From contig NZ_CP054666.1 in NCBI RefSeq assembly GCF_013348745.1, positions 62,001 through 126,000 on the forward strand: 64,000 bases of DNA, written 5' to 3'. Below the pieces are notes generated by a model. That model searched no databases. It worked only from the letters and a program-made list of their open reading frames with translations, and was not told where the DNA came from. Below are positions 22,901 to 33,194 of the stretch, piece by piece (positions within the stretch are counted from its first letter, which is position 1; every line of letters begins with the position of its first letter). The position numbers and the translations under genes were made by a program. This DNA comes from Mycoplasma sp. OR1901. GTDB lineage: Bacteria > Bacillota_I > Bacilli_A > Mycoplasmatales > Metamycoplasmataceae.

Positions 22901-23383
22901 TTAAAGATTAGTGATGAAGTATATCATTATAATGATTATTCATCACTAAATTGATATGTTGGATCATTCCCAATTGAAAAATCTACTAATAAAGATGCTT
23001 TAAATTATATTAGACGTTATAGAGAGTATTTAATCACAAATATATCAGAATTAACATCATATAGAGCCCCAATTACATTTGGTAATTATTTCGCTAGAAT
23101 ATTCAATATAAACCAAAAAGCAGTTGATTTATCAGGTGGTTCATCTGGTACATCTGTATTTGATAGTTCTGGAAACTTGGTTGGTATAATAAATTCAGGT
23201 TCAGGAGTAGTTTCTGATCCTGAAAACGGATATATTGCATTTTTAGTTTTTGATGATCAAAAGATCTCATTCTTCGGAGATACTAGAAATTTAAATAATC
23301 CTAATTCTTTTATTTCGGAAACTAAAAAATTAGCATATTTATATCCTGGATTTTACGATGATATTTACAAAGAGGAAAATTAA
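19924..23383 (+). pseudogene. Second DUF31 serine endopeptidase-like lipoprotein, frame broken at an A5 tract
   Basis: The lipoprotein signal peptide ends ISC with Cys26, followed by a Ser/Asn/Glu-rich linker and DUF31 domains. The first frame (from 19924) ends at TAA 21517-21519, after a TGA(Trp). The second frame continues at once with LWEKDLSLYEF to 23383 and carries LTNSHVTAP (His), DLSIAEIDF (Asp) and LSGGSSGTSVFD (Ser). Removing one A from GGGAAAAAG (A5 at 21492-21496) joins them into about 1152 aa, reading ATLGKDLSLYEF. So this is a +1 slip: a real pseudogene, a phase-variable gene or a sequencing error. Active-site residues after the break are intact, which argues for recent loss or switching. 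Otherwise similar in plan to the gene at 5299-9621. Confidence 0.85.
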
Positions 23384-23384
23384 G

Positions 23385-23410
23385 CTATCAATTAATTGAT
23401 AGTTTTTTTC
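23385..23410 (+). terminator. Terminator after the second DUF31 gene
   Basis: The 18-nt perfect palindrome CTATCAATTAATTGATAG is followed by seven T, directly after the stop codon. Confidence 0.9.
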
Positions 23411-23490
23411 ATAAAAATTTGTGCTGGTAGTGTCAGTTTAATAATGTGGTAAAATATTTATAAATTTAAGACATTTAACGGAGAAATAAC

Positions 23491-25284
23491 ATGAGTAAAA
23501 ATAATGATTTAAAGCCTGAAATTAGATTTAAGGAATTTACAAACGCTTGAGTACTAAAACGTATCAATGAAATTGGTTACAAATTTAGTGGATTAACTGG
23601 CTTAACTAAAGATAATTTCGTGGGTGGAAAATCAATTTATATTTCGTATCTAGATGTCTATAAAAATAATATTATTGACTTTTTACCTGATAATTATGTA
23701 AATATTCATAATCATCAAAATAAAATTAAAATAGGTGATATTTTAGTACCTACTTCATCAGAAACAATTAATGAATCTGGAATGGCTTCTGTTTTTAATT
23801 TTGAAACTTCAGAAAATGTTTACTTAAATAGTTTTTGTTTCGGAGTAAGACCGTACGATGTTGAAAGTATTGTTCCTAACTTTTTAGGATTTTTAATGAG
23901 ATCTAAAAACATCAGAAAAGAAATAATAAAATTATCTCAAGGTATTTCTAGATACAATCTTAATGTTAATAATTTTTTGAGTCTACAAATAAATATTCCA
24001 AATGATAAAAATGAAATGAAAAAAATCGCTTCTTTAATTGACGAAATTAGGCAATCAATTACACTTCTTCAGCGTAAGTTAAAGAAACTTGAAAATATTA
24101 AAGAGTTTTTATTGAATAAAATGTTTGTGAGCGGTCAAGCTAATTTTCCGGAAATTAGATTTAAGGAATTTACAAACGCTTGAGTACTTAAGCCTGTCGA
24201 TGAAATTGCTACCGTAAAAACAGGCTCAAGTAATACAGATGATGCTACTCATAATGGTATATATCCGTTCTTTATTAGATCGGAAGACGTTAAAAAAAGT
24301 AATAAATACATTTTCGATAAAGAAGCAGTTATTACTATTGGTGATGGAAAAATAGGAAGTGTTTTTCACTACGTAAATGGTAAGTTCGATCTCCACCAAA
24401 GATGTTATGGTATATTTGATTTTAATTATGTAAGTGGTAAATATTTTTATTGATACTTTTCAAGTCATTTTTTAGAAAGAGCACTATCTCAATCAGCAAA
24501 AAATACAGTTGATTCAGTTAGAATGGAAATGATTACAAAAATGGATATTCAGTATCCAAATGTTGAAAAAGAACAAAATAAAATTACATTATTTTTTGAT
24601 AATATTGACTCATCAATTACACTTCTTCAGCGTAAGTTAAAAAAATTAGAAGAAATGAAGGATTTTCTCCTTAAAAAAATGTTTGAAATCGGTCAAGAAA
24701 AAATTCCTGCAATTAGATTTAAAGAATTTAATAATACTTGATCTAAAAAACAGGTTGGAGACATTCTTTACGAAAATAATGTTAAAGGTTTCAAAACTTT
24801 AGAAGTACTAACTGCAACTAAATACGATGGAATGCAACCTAGAAAGAATTTAAACCTAACAATATCATTTAACATTGATAATATTGTTAACTTTAATAAA
24901 GTAGATATTAATGATTTTGTGTTACACTTATCAACATTCCAAAATGGTCTAGCGTTTTCTGAATATGTTGGTGTTACTAGTCCGGCGTATAAGGTTTTAA
25001 AGATTAAAAATGATAATGAAGATTATGCAAAATATTTTGAAATAGTATTTAAGTCTAAAAACTTTATTAATAAATTAATTCCAATAACTTATGGATTAAG
25101 AATGGGTAAAACAATATTATTTAAAGATTTACAAAACATTGAAGTAATAAAACCTGAAAAAAGAGAACAGGAAAAGATACATTTATTAATGAAAAATTTA
25201 CTTTCGTCAATAAAACTTCTTGAAAGCAAGAAAGAAAAACTAGAAAATATTAAATCGACTTTATTAAACAAAATGTTTGTTTAA
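23491..25284 (+). CDS. hsdS: Type I restriction specificity subunit with three target-recognition modules
   Basis: A 597-aa protein, against about 400 for ordinary HsdS with two TRDs. Three consecutive modules each start with P-E/A-IRFKEF-N-W: residues about 10-219, 220-405 and 406-597. Each ends with a coiled-coil spacer; SITLLQRKLKKLE occurs twice and SIKLLESKKEKLE once. TRDs set the DNA sequence recognised by the HsdM2S methyltransferase and HsdR nuclease. No hsdM or hsdR lies in the window, so partners must be elsewhere or absent. GGAG precedes the ATG. Module borders are near-identical DNA repeats, suggesting growth or shuffling by recombination. Confidence 0.93.
23518..24188 (+). repeat. 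Direct repeats at hsdS module borders
   Basis: A 38-bp identical repeat lies at 23518-23555 and 24151-24188 (encoding EIRFKEFTNAWVL), with a shortened copy near 27130-27151. A second family of 26-30 bp (encoding SITLLQRKL) lies at 24054-24083, 24612-24641 and 27632-27657. They bound TRD units and are suitable for homologous exchange. Confidence 0.9.
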
Positions 25285-25344
25285 TTTATAAATATTGAAA
25301 TGTGCTAATTTTCCTATCTTATAGGGATATTGGTACATTTTATT

Positions 25345-25620
25345 TTAAATTAATTTACAATACCCATTTAGAGTTATGAATACTCTATAACACTTTAGAT
25401 TTTTATTATTTACTAAAAATTTATGTAACTTTACAAAATTAGTGATTATCCTAATGCTAACCTTTATGGTCATATCATTTTTCAAAATCGATAATAACAT
25501 AGCATTTATGAACTCTGTAAAATAATACGAATTATTACTAAATAATTTAGTTTTTTGAATCGGTTGCATTTTGCAACCGGTTTAGAAATTTTTTTATTGT
25601 TTAGTTGAAATCTAAAATCT
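25345..25620 (-). pseudogene. Degraded copy of the neighbouring ORF6N gene
   Basis: The minus strand reads FTEFINAMLLSILKNDMTIK, then VSIRIITNFVKLHKFLVNN, matching FTESGIAMLSSVLKSDIAIK, then VSIRIITIFVELRKFLVNN of the intact gene at 25783-26730. Similarity also covers the flank (25313-25397 against 25703-25785), but the C-terminal half of the gene is deleted. It is the remnant of a tandem duplication. Confidence 0.8.
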
Positions 25621-25782
25621 ATTGGGATGTAACAGTTGTTTTATATATTTATATGACGCATAGGTGAATATTAAATTTTTATCAAAAAAAATAATTCTTT
25701 TTCCTATATAACAGGCATATTAGTACATTTTTTTAAAATAATTTATAATACTTCTTTAGGGTTATAAACACTCTATAACGCT

Positions 25783-26730
25783 TTAATTATTTAATCTAAC
25801 TAATATATCGGCAATAATTTGTTTATCTTCAATTTTATTTATAGCAAAACTTTTATTACCTGCATCTTTAATTGATGCTCCAATATGAAAGCAAATATTT
25901 TTATCTAGTATCAAAAATCTATCATGAAATGTATTGATATAGCTTACTGTTAGATTTTTATATTGCTCATTGAATTTATCCGTATCTGTCTTTGTTAGTT
26001 TTGTGTTTTTGGATGTATATATTTGTATAGTTACATTACTATGCTTTTTGGATAGTATATCAAGCGTAATTGTATCCACATAGTTATCTATTAAAATTAT
26101 ATTCTTATTAGCTTTTTTAACTATATTCGTAAGCAAACTATAAGCATCATATATTTGTCCGTCAAAAAACATTTTTTGTGATACTTCTTTGTTTTCTGCT
26201 ATATAATCAAAGACTTTTTCAAATTTTTGCTCATTTTCTAATTGTTTCAACTCTAAATTAGATAATCTTGAAAAAAGTTCTTGATTGTTTACTAAAAATT
26301 TACGTAACTCTACAAAAATAGTAATTATCCTAATGCTAACCTTTATGGCTATATCGCTTTTTAAAACCGATGATAACATAGCAATCCCGGACTCTGTAAA
26401 ACAATACGGATTAGCACTAGAATGTTTTAGTGTTTTAAACCGGTCGCATTTTGCGACCAGTTCAGAAGTTTCTTCATCATTTAGTTGAAATCTAAAATGT
26501 GTTGGAAAGCGTTCAATATTTCTTTTGACTTGTTCATTAAGTCTTTTAGTTTCCACTTTATAAAGCATTGCTAAATCTCTATCGATCATTATTTGTTTAC
26601 CTCTTATCGTGTAAATAAGGTCCTTTATAGCATCGACATTCACTTCTGATAGAGCATTTACTTCATCATGAGATATATCATTATCTATTAATGTAATATT
26701 TGATTTTTCATTTATTAAATTATTATTCAT
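25783..26730 (-). CDS. ORF6N-domain protein
   Basis: A 315-aa protein. Residues about 35-140 form an ORF6N/KilA-N-type DNA-binding domain (IYTIRGKQIMIDRDLAMLYK, LNEQVKRNIERFP, FRFQLNDEE, YCFTESGIAMLSSVL), followed by a short coiled coil and a C-terminal domain with a phospholipase D-like look (FFDGQIYDAYSLLTNIVKKA, IILIDNYVD, HDRFLILD, HIGASIKDAG). ORF6N proteins are common on phages and mobile elements; the role is unknown. The ATG at 26730 follows AAAAGG; a start at 26811 would add a hydrophobic leader with no Shine-Dalgarno. It lies antisense between hsdS and an orphan hsdS module. Confidence 0.8.
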   Translation of the reverse strand: MNNNLINEKSNITLIDNDISHDEVNALSEVNVDAIKDLIYTIRGKQIMIDRDLAMLYKVETKRLNEQVKRNIERFPTHFRFQLNDEETSELVAKCDRFKTLKHSSANPYCFTESGIAMLSSVLKSDIAIKVSIRIITIFVELRKFLVNNQELFSRLSNLELKQLENEQKFEKVFDYIAENKEVSQKMFFDGQIYDAYSLLTNIVKKANKNIILIDNYVDTITLDILSKKHSNVTIQIYTSKNTKLTKTDTDKFNEQYKNLTVSYINTFHDRFLILDKNICFHIGASIKDAGNKSFAINKIEDKQIIADILVRLNN

Positions 26731-27131
26731 TTTATTACCTTTTCTATAATATCTATCCACTCTTTTTATGTATTTTAAAAGTAAAATTATTAAAAAATAT
26801 TGTATTATCATCTTCTATTATTAATACATTCATAAAAATGGAAAACAAAAAATCATGACTTATTTACTAAAATTCATTCATCGTTAGAAATGTCCAATGT
26901 AAACTTGAAAATTCAAAATATTAAATTAAGCTTATTAAAAAAATGTTATCAAACATGTTAAAATTATCTAATTCAGCCATATCAAATGTATATTAGTGAA
27001 TTTTATTTTTGATAATAATACAATAATTGTTTTATATATTTATTATAAAACATGAGTGAATGCTATTTTTTTACTGTAAAAATTAATTCTGATCGGTCAA
27101 ACTACATCTTAAGAACAAAAAAATAAAGTAA
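26731..27131. other. Degenerate hsdS / duplicated-unit DNA with no intact gene
   Basis: It holds an hsdS C-terminal remnant (about 26896-26952) and a segment at 27011-27090 (TTGTTTTATATATTTAT...GAGTGAAT) that matches 25628-25698. A decayed module border follows (GATCGGTCAAACTAC near 27090, against GCGGTCAAGCTAATT in intact hsdS). This is scar tissue from duplication, not new coding sequence. Confidence 0.6.
26896..26952 (+). pseudogene. hsdS spacer remnant
   Basis: With one frame change the sequence reads CKLEN then NIKLSLLKKML, like the C-terminal coiled-coil end of hsdS modules (KLENIKSTLLNKM). Short and degenerate. Confidence 0.45.
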
Positions 27132-27710
27132 TTTGCAAACGCTTGAGTACTTAACAAAATTGAAGAATTGTATGATGTAGCACGAGAAGGAGGAACACCT
27201 AGTACAAGTGTTTCTTCGTATTATTTAAATGGTGATATACCCTTCGTTAAAATAGAAGATACAAAAGATAAATACATAAATAAAGTCGAAACAAATATCA
27301 CAATTGAAGGTCTTAAAAACTCATCTGCTTGAATAGTTCCAAAAAATAACATAATCTTAACAAACGGTGCAACTGTTGGTAATGTTTCCATAAACAACAT
27401 TGATGTCTCAACTAAGCAAGGAATAATAGGAATGGTTTTAAAGGAAAATTTAAATCCGGAGTTTGTTTATTACTTATTGAAAACTAATAAAATTTGAGGT
27501 GAAATGATGTCTAAATCATCAATCGGGACTTTTAGATATGTTCTTTTGAAGGATTTAAATAAAATATTATTTTCGTTACCTAACGAAAAAGAAAGAGAAA
27601 AAATCTCGGCAACATTATCTAATTTAGACTCATCAATTACACTTCTTCAACGTAAGTGTGAAAAACTGGAAAAAATTAAATCTATACTACTAAAGAAAAT
27701 GCTTATTTAA
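27132..27710 (+). pseudogene. Orphan fourth hsdS recognition module (no start codon)
   Basis: An open frame of 192 codons, with TGA as Trp, starts right after a TAA with FANAWVLNKIEELYDVAREG. It runs through GTPSTSVSSYYLNGDIPFVK, GNVSINNIDVSTKQGI and QRKCEKLEKIKSILLKKMLI to TAA. That is one complete TRD plus spacer. It lacks the initial PEIRF codons, a start codon and a Shine-Dalgarno. It may be a silent cassette able to recombine into hsdS through the shared border repeats, or simply a broken 3' half. Confidence 0.85.
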
Positions 27711-27851
27711 TTGCTAACGACTAATTTAATATATCACTTAAGTCCAAAACTATATACCCCTTCTAATTTTTGTTTTAAAAAATTAATTTTTAATGTAAAA
27801 TTTTTATATTACACAAAAAGTAAAATAAAACCCGAATGAAAGGATTAAAAT

Positions 27852-27965
27852 ATGAGAAAAGTTGTTAGATTAAAAAACAAACTTCGTGCTGAAAAAAGAG
27901 CTAAAAAATTATCAAAAGAGCGTGCAAGAGATTTAAGAAGACAAGAAAAATTACAAGCTGCTTAG
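27852..27965 (+). CDS. Small, highly basic 37-aa protein
   Basis: The ORF reads MRKVVRLKNKLRAEKRAKKL then SKERARDLRRQEKLQAA. About half the residues are Arg or Lys, and it is predicted helical. A strong AAAGGAT Shine-Dalgarno lies 7 nt before the ATG, and its own hairpin terminator follows, so it looks like a real, separately transcribed gene. Composition suggests RNA or ribosome binding. It does not match S21, L34 or L36 as I know them, so no name is given. Confidence 0.65.
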   Translation: MRKVVRLKNKLRAEKRAKKLSKERARDLRRQEKLQAA

Positions 27966-27993
27966 TCCTTTAAATCAATTTAATAATATTATA

Positions 27994-28017
27994 GATAAGG
28001 TAATTACCTTATTTTTA
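27994..28017 (+). terminator. Terminator after the small basic gene
   Basis: The palindrome GATAAGGTAATTACCTTAT is followed by TTTTTAT, about 30 nt after the stop. Confidence 0.8.
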
Positions 28018-28097
28018 TATTCAATTTTTAGTTAATAAAACATAATAATATATAATTAATATTATTTAAAATAATATATTTTAAATTATGGAGGTAT

Positions 28098-29981
28098 ATG
28101 AGTTACAAAGCACTTTATAGAAAATATAGACCAACAAAATTTAGTGAAGTTGTAGGTCAAGAATTTGTGGTTGAGACATTAAAAAATATTTTACAGAGTC
28201 GTAAAGTAAGTCATGCCTATTTATTTTCAGGACCTAAAGGTACAGGTAAAACTTCAGTAGCAAAAATATTTGCATCAGTATTAAATTGTTCGCATAGTAA
28301 TGATTTAACACAAGCATGTCAAATGTGTTTAGATAATTCACAAAATAATTTAGACATAATCGAAATGGATGCTGCATCAAACAATGGTGTTGATGCGATT
28401 AGAGATCTAAAACAAAAAGTGGAACAAAGTCCAATTAATAGTCCTTTTAAAGTTTATATAATTGATGAGGTTCATATGTTATCAAATACCGCTTTTAATG
28501 CGTTATTAAAAACTTTAGAAGAACCGCCCAAGCATGTTATATTTATTTTAGCTACAACTGATCCACAAAAAATTCCTTTAACAATACTTTCTAGAGTTCA
28601 AAGATTTAATTTTAGAAGAATGACCGAAAATGATATTGTAAACCATTTACAATTTATTTTAGATAAAGAAGGTGTGGAGTACGAAACTAGTGCTTTAAGA
28701 ACTATCGCTTCTTTATCAACAGGTGGTATGAGAGATGCTTTATCAATAGCTGACCAATGTAGTTCATTTAACAATAAAACAATTCATGAAAAAGATATTT
28801 TTAATAATTATGGAATTATCTCAAATGAAACCGGTATTAAAATAATTAACTTAATTATTCGGAATGAAATTTATGAACTAATTAGTTTCTTAAATGATTT
28901 AAATAAATCTGGAGTTAACATTCACCAATTAGTTGTTAGATTATTAAATATAACAAAAGAATGACTTTTAGCATCTCAAAGTGGTAATACTGATTTACTT
29001 TCATATTTAAGTGACGTGGAAGTTAAACAATTGAATTTAAATGTTCGTTCTGCATTAAGATTAACAAAGGCCTTTTATGATATTTTTACTAAGATATCTA
29101 AAAGTGAAATACCTTTTGAAATCTTACAATTAGGATTAATCAACGCCATCGACTTAGACGAAAAAAATATAATAATTCCACAACAAATAAATGTTGTAAA
29201 AACTGAAATTAAACCAAAAGAGGAAATAAAGTCTGAAATTCCACCTAAACCAATATTAAAACAAAAAATTGAACCTATCGCAACAGTTAAAGATGATTCG
29301 GATTATTATAACCCTAATATTTTTAAATCAAAAACTAGAATCGAAGAACCTTCAAATGTTGATTCAATTGTTGAAGATTTAGAACAAAAAACAAGAGAAA
29401 TTATGATTAATACTGAAAAATCTATTAATAAATTAGATGATGATGTTACTGATTATAATGATATGCAAAATAATCTATTAAACAATGGTTCAAACACTTC
29501 AGAAAATATGTTTATAGATACTCATCAAATTAATTTAAATCAAGATAATATTGAAGATGAATTAACTAAAATAACTAAGCTTGTGCTTTTAGTTAAAAAA
29601 CAAAAGATACATTTAAACAAAACAAAAGAATATCAAGCAATAATTAGAGATTATATAGAAAACAAAAATTATAATGAAGAGTTTTTTAATGTTGTTAAAC
29701 AATTTAAAAATCTTAAGATAATTTTAGCAACACCAAATACAATTGTTTTCTCAACACCATCAGATAAAGTTTCATATCTAAAAAGTAAAAAGACAAGTTA
29801 TGAATTTCAAACTTTTATAGACTTTATTTTTAAAGATGGTTATAAACATTTATTTTTTATAGATTCCGAAGGTATGGAAAAAGTAAAAGAAATGTTTATG
29901 AACGAATATAAATTTAAAATAGATGAACTTAAAGATAATGATGATTTACCAAAATTAACTTTAATTGAGCCGAAAAAATAA
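28098..29981 (+). CDS. dnaX: DNA polymerase III subunits gamma/tau
   Basis: A 627-aa clamp-loader ATPase. It shows SYKALYRKYRPTKFSEVVGQ, Walker A GPKGTGKTS (about residue 45), the Cys zinc module LNCSHSNDLTQACQMC, the DExx box YIIDEVHML, sensor 1 ATTDPQK, the SRC-like motif LSRVQRF and sensor 2 GGMRDALS. Domain III and a low-complexity Lys/Glu linker follow, then a tau-like C-terminal domain. It loads the beta clamp. GGAGGT precedes the ATG. First gene of the replication/repair operon ending in rsmI. Confidence 0.97.
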
Positions 29982-30007
29982 TAAAAACAAAAGAAGAGGT
30001 ATATAAA

Positions 30008-30295
30008 ATGAATCCAGAAATGATTAAAAGATTAAAAAAAATACAAAAAGATTTTGAAGAAACACAAAAGAAATTTAAAGAACAAGAATTTACATTAGAA
30101 AAACAAGGAATTGAATTAGTAGCAACAGGAGATTACGAATTCAAAAAAATTAATATTGATGAAGCTTTAATTGACCCAGAAGACAAAGAATTATTAGAAG
30201 ACTTATTACTTGTAGCAATTAATGAATTATTCGAACAAATTCAGGCTGAAGAAGAGAAAAACGCACCTTCATTACCAGGTGGACTTCCATTTTAA
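30008..30295 (+). CDS. YbaB/EbfC-family nucleoid-associated protein
   Basis: A 95-aa protein in its standard place between dnaX and recR. The pattern MNPEMIKRLKKIQKDFEETQ, a long helix, a central beta pair, DPEDKELLEDLLLVAINELF and the C-terminal LPGGLPF tail are family features. Members bind DNA as dimers. GAAGAGG lies upstream; the TAA shares its last A with the recR ATG. Confidence 0.94.
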   Translation: MNPEMIKRLKKIQKDFEETQKKFKEQEFTLEKQGIELVATGDYEFKKINIDEALIDPEDKELLEDLLLVAINELFEQIQAEEEKNAPSLPGGLPF

Positions 30296-30876
30296 TGTTT
30301 GATTCTGAAATAATCGAAGAATTTATTAAAAAGGTAACAAAATTACCTAGCATAAGCAAGAAAACAGCAGAGAAAATAGTGTATTGAATTTTTGAACAAG
30401 ACTATCAGACTGTTGGTTTACTTGCAAATTCATTTAAGCAAATAAAAGAAGAAATTATGTTGTGTGAATTTTGTTCCAGGCCAAAAGAAAAAAATGAGTG
30501 TTCTATTTGCGGAGACATAAATAGAGAAAATAAACTTTTAATAATTGAAAGCTTACAAATATTAGAAAAATTTGAAAAAGGAAACTTTTACAAAGGTAAA
30601 TATTTTGTTTTTAATAAAAAATTAAACACTCAAAATGATATAAATAATAATAGTGAACTTATTGCTAAATTAATTGATCATGCAAAAAACTTTAACGAAG
30701 TTATCTTAGGTATTTCGCCTAATCTAGAAGGTGAGATAGTAAGTGCTGTCTTAAAGGGTTTTTTAGAATCGCATAATATCAATGTTACACAAATAGCAAT
30801 AGGTGTTCCTATCGGTGCCTCAGTTGATTATATTGATCAAGGTACCCTTAATTTTTCACTAAAAAACCGTAAATAA
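30295..30876 (+). CDS. recR: Recombination mediator RecR
   Basis: A 193-aa protein with the N-terminal HhH region KLPSISKKTAEKIVYW, a zinc finger (CEFC...CSICGD around residue 56) and a Toprim domain with a conserved IIES glutamate and VILGISPNLEGE, ending IGVPIGASVDYIDQGTL. RecR acts with RecF/RecO to load RecA at gaps. The Toprim segment after the glutamate (KYFVFNKK) departs from the usual YHVLGG. One TGA(Trp) is required. The start overlaps the previous stop by 1 nt. Confidence 0.95.
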
Positions 30877-30894
30877 ATAGAAAAGAGAATAGAT

Positions 30895-31545
30895 ATGTTT
30901 ATAACTTTTGAAGGACTTGATGGTAGCGGCAAAACTACTATATTATCAAAATTAATTACTTTAATAAAAGAAAAATACCCTACCGTTGATTTTTTAGTAA
31001 CTAGAGAACCGGGCGGAAAAGATTTAAAAGAAGCTGAAAGAATTAGAGAAATAATTCTAGATAGTTCTAGTGATTTATCACCAGTTGCTGAAGCTATGTT
31101 GTATTCAACAAGTAGAAGAATACACTTAGAAAAAGTTATTTGACCTGCACTAAAAAGTGGGAGACTTGTATTTTGTGATAGATATATAGATAGTTTCTAT
31201 GCATATCAAGGCTTTGCAAGAGAATTAGGTTATAAATTTGTAAAAGACCTTACAAATTTAATTATTGATAATGCTATCCCTGACTTAACAATCTTTCTAG
31301 ATATTACTCCTGAAAAAAGTAAGGAAAGAAGATCTAAAACAAGGCTTGTTGAAGACCGTTTAGAATTAGAAAACATCGAATTTCACAAAAAAGTTTATTT
31401 AGGTTATAAACAAATTATCGATGAATATCCAAGTCGTTTTATAGTAGTAGACGCTTCCGGAACTCTCGAAGATGTTACAAATAAAATTTTTGATAGTTTA
31501 ATTAAAAACCAAAAGTTTATAAGTTATTTAAAGAAAGGCAATTAA
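30895..31545 (+). CDS. tmk: Thymidylate kinase
   Basis: A 216-aa enzyme that phosphorylates dTMP to dTDP. P-loop [11 protein letters not shown] is at residues 4-14, DR(Y) motif [14 protein letters not shown] substrate loop, and a LID region rich in Arg ([14 protein letters not shown]). One TGA(Trp) lies at residue 83. GAAAAGAG lies upstream and the stop is 1 nt from holB, so expression is coupled. Confidence 0.96.
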
Positions 31546-31546
31546 A

Positions 31547-32485
31547 ATGAATGATAAAAATTTTGATTACCTTAATAACGCTGTAAAAAACAATCAAACA
31601 TCACATTTATACTTATTAAATTTACAAAATCAATTCAATGATGATTTTGTTATTTTTAATATAATCAATATTCTTAATCAAAAAAATGATATTGAATTCT
31701 CAAACGAAATTAATTTTAACGACTTGTATCCCAATGTTTTTTACTTAGATGGTAGCTCAAAAAGTATAACTAAAGAAGAGTATCAAACAACTTTTTATAA
31801 TATGACTTTTGCAAGTAGCGAAAACAAAAAGATACTTGTAGTTAAAAATGTTGATAATAGTTCAGTTAATGCACTTAATTCTATATTAAAATTCATTGAA
31901 GAACCTGTTGATGATACTTTTATAGTTTTAACTACTAAAAACTTAAATTTAGTATTGCCAACAATTAAATCTAGATCTCAAATTTTAAATTTTCAAACAT
32001 CTGATAAGTTAACTTTAGAATGAATGAATAAAACATATGGAGTTAATGACTTTAATCCTATTTTAATAACTTTATTTAAGAATAATTATCATTTATTAAA
32101 TAAAGTCATTGAAGAAAAAGAAAAGTATGTAAGAATTTTTAATGATGTTTCTGGTTTATTTATCAAAAGTTTAACTTCTAGTAAAAATAATTTTTATAAA
32201 TTACATATACTTTTAGACAATTTATTAGTTAAAACAGATGTTCAACAATATACTTTTGTGATCAATTTATTATTACATTTAATTATGTCAAGTTCATCTT
32301 TTATTGACTCGAATAATAAATATATTAAAAAAATAAAAGATGCAAATATACTTGTTATTGATAAAAATAAAAAAATGTTAAATTTTGTTGAAGAAATATC
32401 TAATTTCATCGGTAGTTTATCTTTTTCAGATTTTAATTTACAAAAAACAGTTTTATTAATTAAGTTGGAAGGATTATATGAGTAA
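31547..32485 (+). CDS. holB: DNA polymerase III delta' subunit
   Basis: A 312-aa AAA+ clamp-loader subunit. As usual for delta', there is no P-loop where Walker A should be, but sensor-type blocks remain: VVKNVDNSSVNALNSILKFI then EEPVDDTFIVLTT and LPTIKSRSQI. Its position between tmk and rsmI is the common Firmicute/mollicute order. AGAAAGG precedes the ATG. It overlaps rsmI by 8 nt. Confidence 0.93.
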
Positions 32486-33194
32486 AATATATATTGTCGG
32501 TACACCAATTGGTAATCTTAAAGATATAACTTTAAGAGCTATAGAAACATTGCAAAATGTTGATATTATTGCTTGTGAAGATACAAGGGTTACTTTTAAA
32601 TTATTAAGTAAATTAAATATCTTAGGTAAAAAATTAATAACTTATAACGCTCATACAGAGTCAAATTCAGCTAAAGGTATTATTAAATTAGTAGAAAGCG
32701 GACAAAGTGTTGCTTTAGTTTCTGATGCTGGTATGCCTGTTGTTTCTGATCCGGGATTTGATTTAATAAAATTAGCAAGAGAAAAAGAAATTGATCTTGA
32801 AATAATACCTGGAGTTAGCGCTGTCATCACAGCTTTTGCAGGTTCATCATTTTCAAATAATTTTACTTTCTGCGGATTTATTAAAGATAAAACTATTCAA
32901 AGAATTCATGAATTGGAAAAATTAAATGTAGGTACTTATATTTATTTTGTTTCACCTCATAAATTATTAAAAACCCTTGAAGATATTCATACTGTTTTTA
33001 AAGGTGTAGAACAGCTTTGTTTAACAAAAGAACTTACAAAAATATATGAAACTTGAGATTTTGGTAATGCAAGTGAATTATTAGCTAAATATCAAGAAAT
33101 GGATAGCATAAAAGGGGAGTTTACATTAGTTCTTAATATCCCTAAAATCAAGCGTGAAAAAGTGAATAAGTATAAAAAAAGCAATTTTAATTAA
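32478..33194 (+). CDS. rsmI: 16S rRNA (cytidine-1402-2'-O)-methyltransferase
   Basis: A 238-aa tetrapyrrole-methylase-fold enzyme using S-adenosylmethionine. Motifs are IYIVGTPIGNLKDITLRA, ACEDTRVTFKLL, LVSDAGMPVVSDPG, EIIPGVSAVITA and YFVSPHKL. It acts on C1402 in the ribosomal decoding centre. One TGA(Trp) lies near residue 193. It is the final gene of the dnaX operon. Its last codons form one arm of a terminator shared with the convergent S41 gene, and the two genes overlap by 4 nt tail to tail. Confidence 0.96.

Noticed and set aside
23400-27720. Complete type I restriction-modification system
   Set aside because: No methyltransferase (NPPF/Y motif) or helicase-nuclease gene is found nearby; only specificity modules.
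27852-27965. Ribosomal protein S21
   Set aside because: Size and charge are suggestive, but the conserved S21 N-terminal half and aromatic positions are absent.
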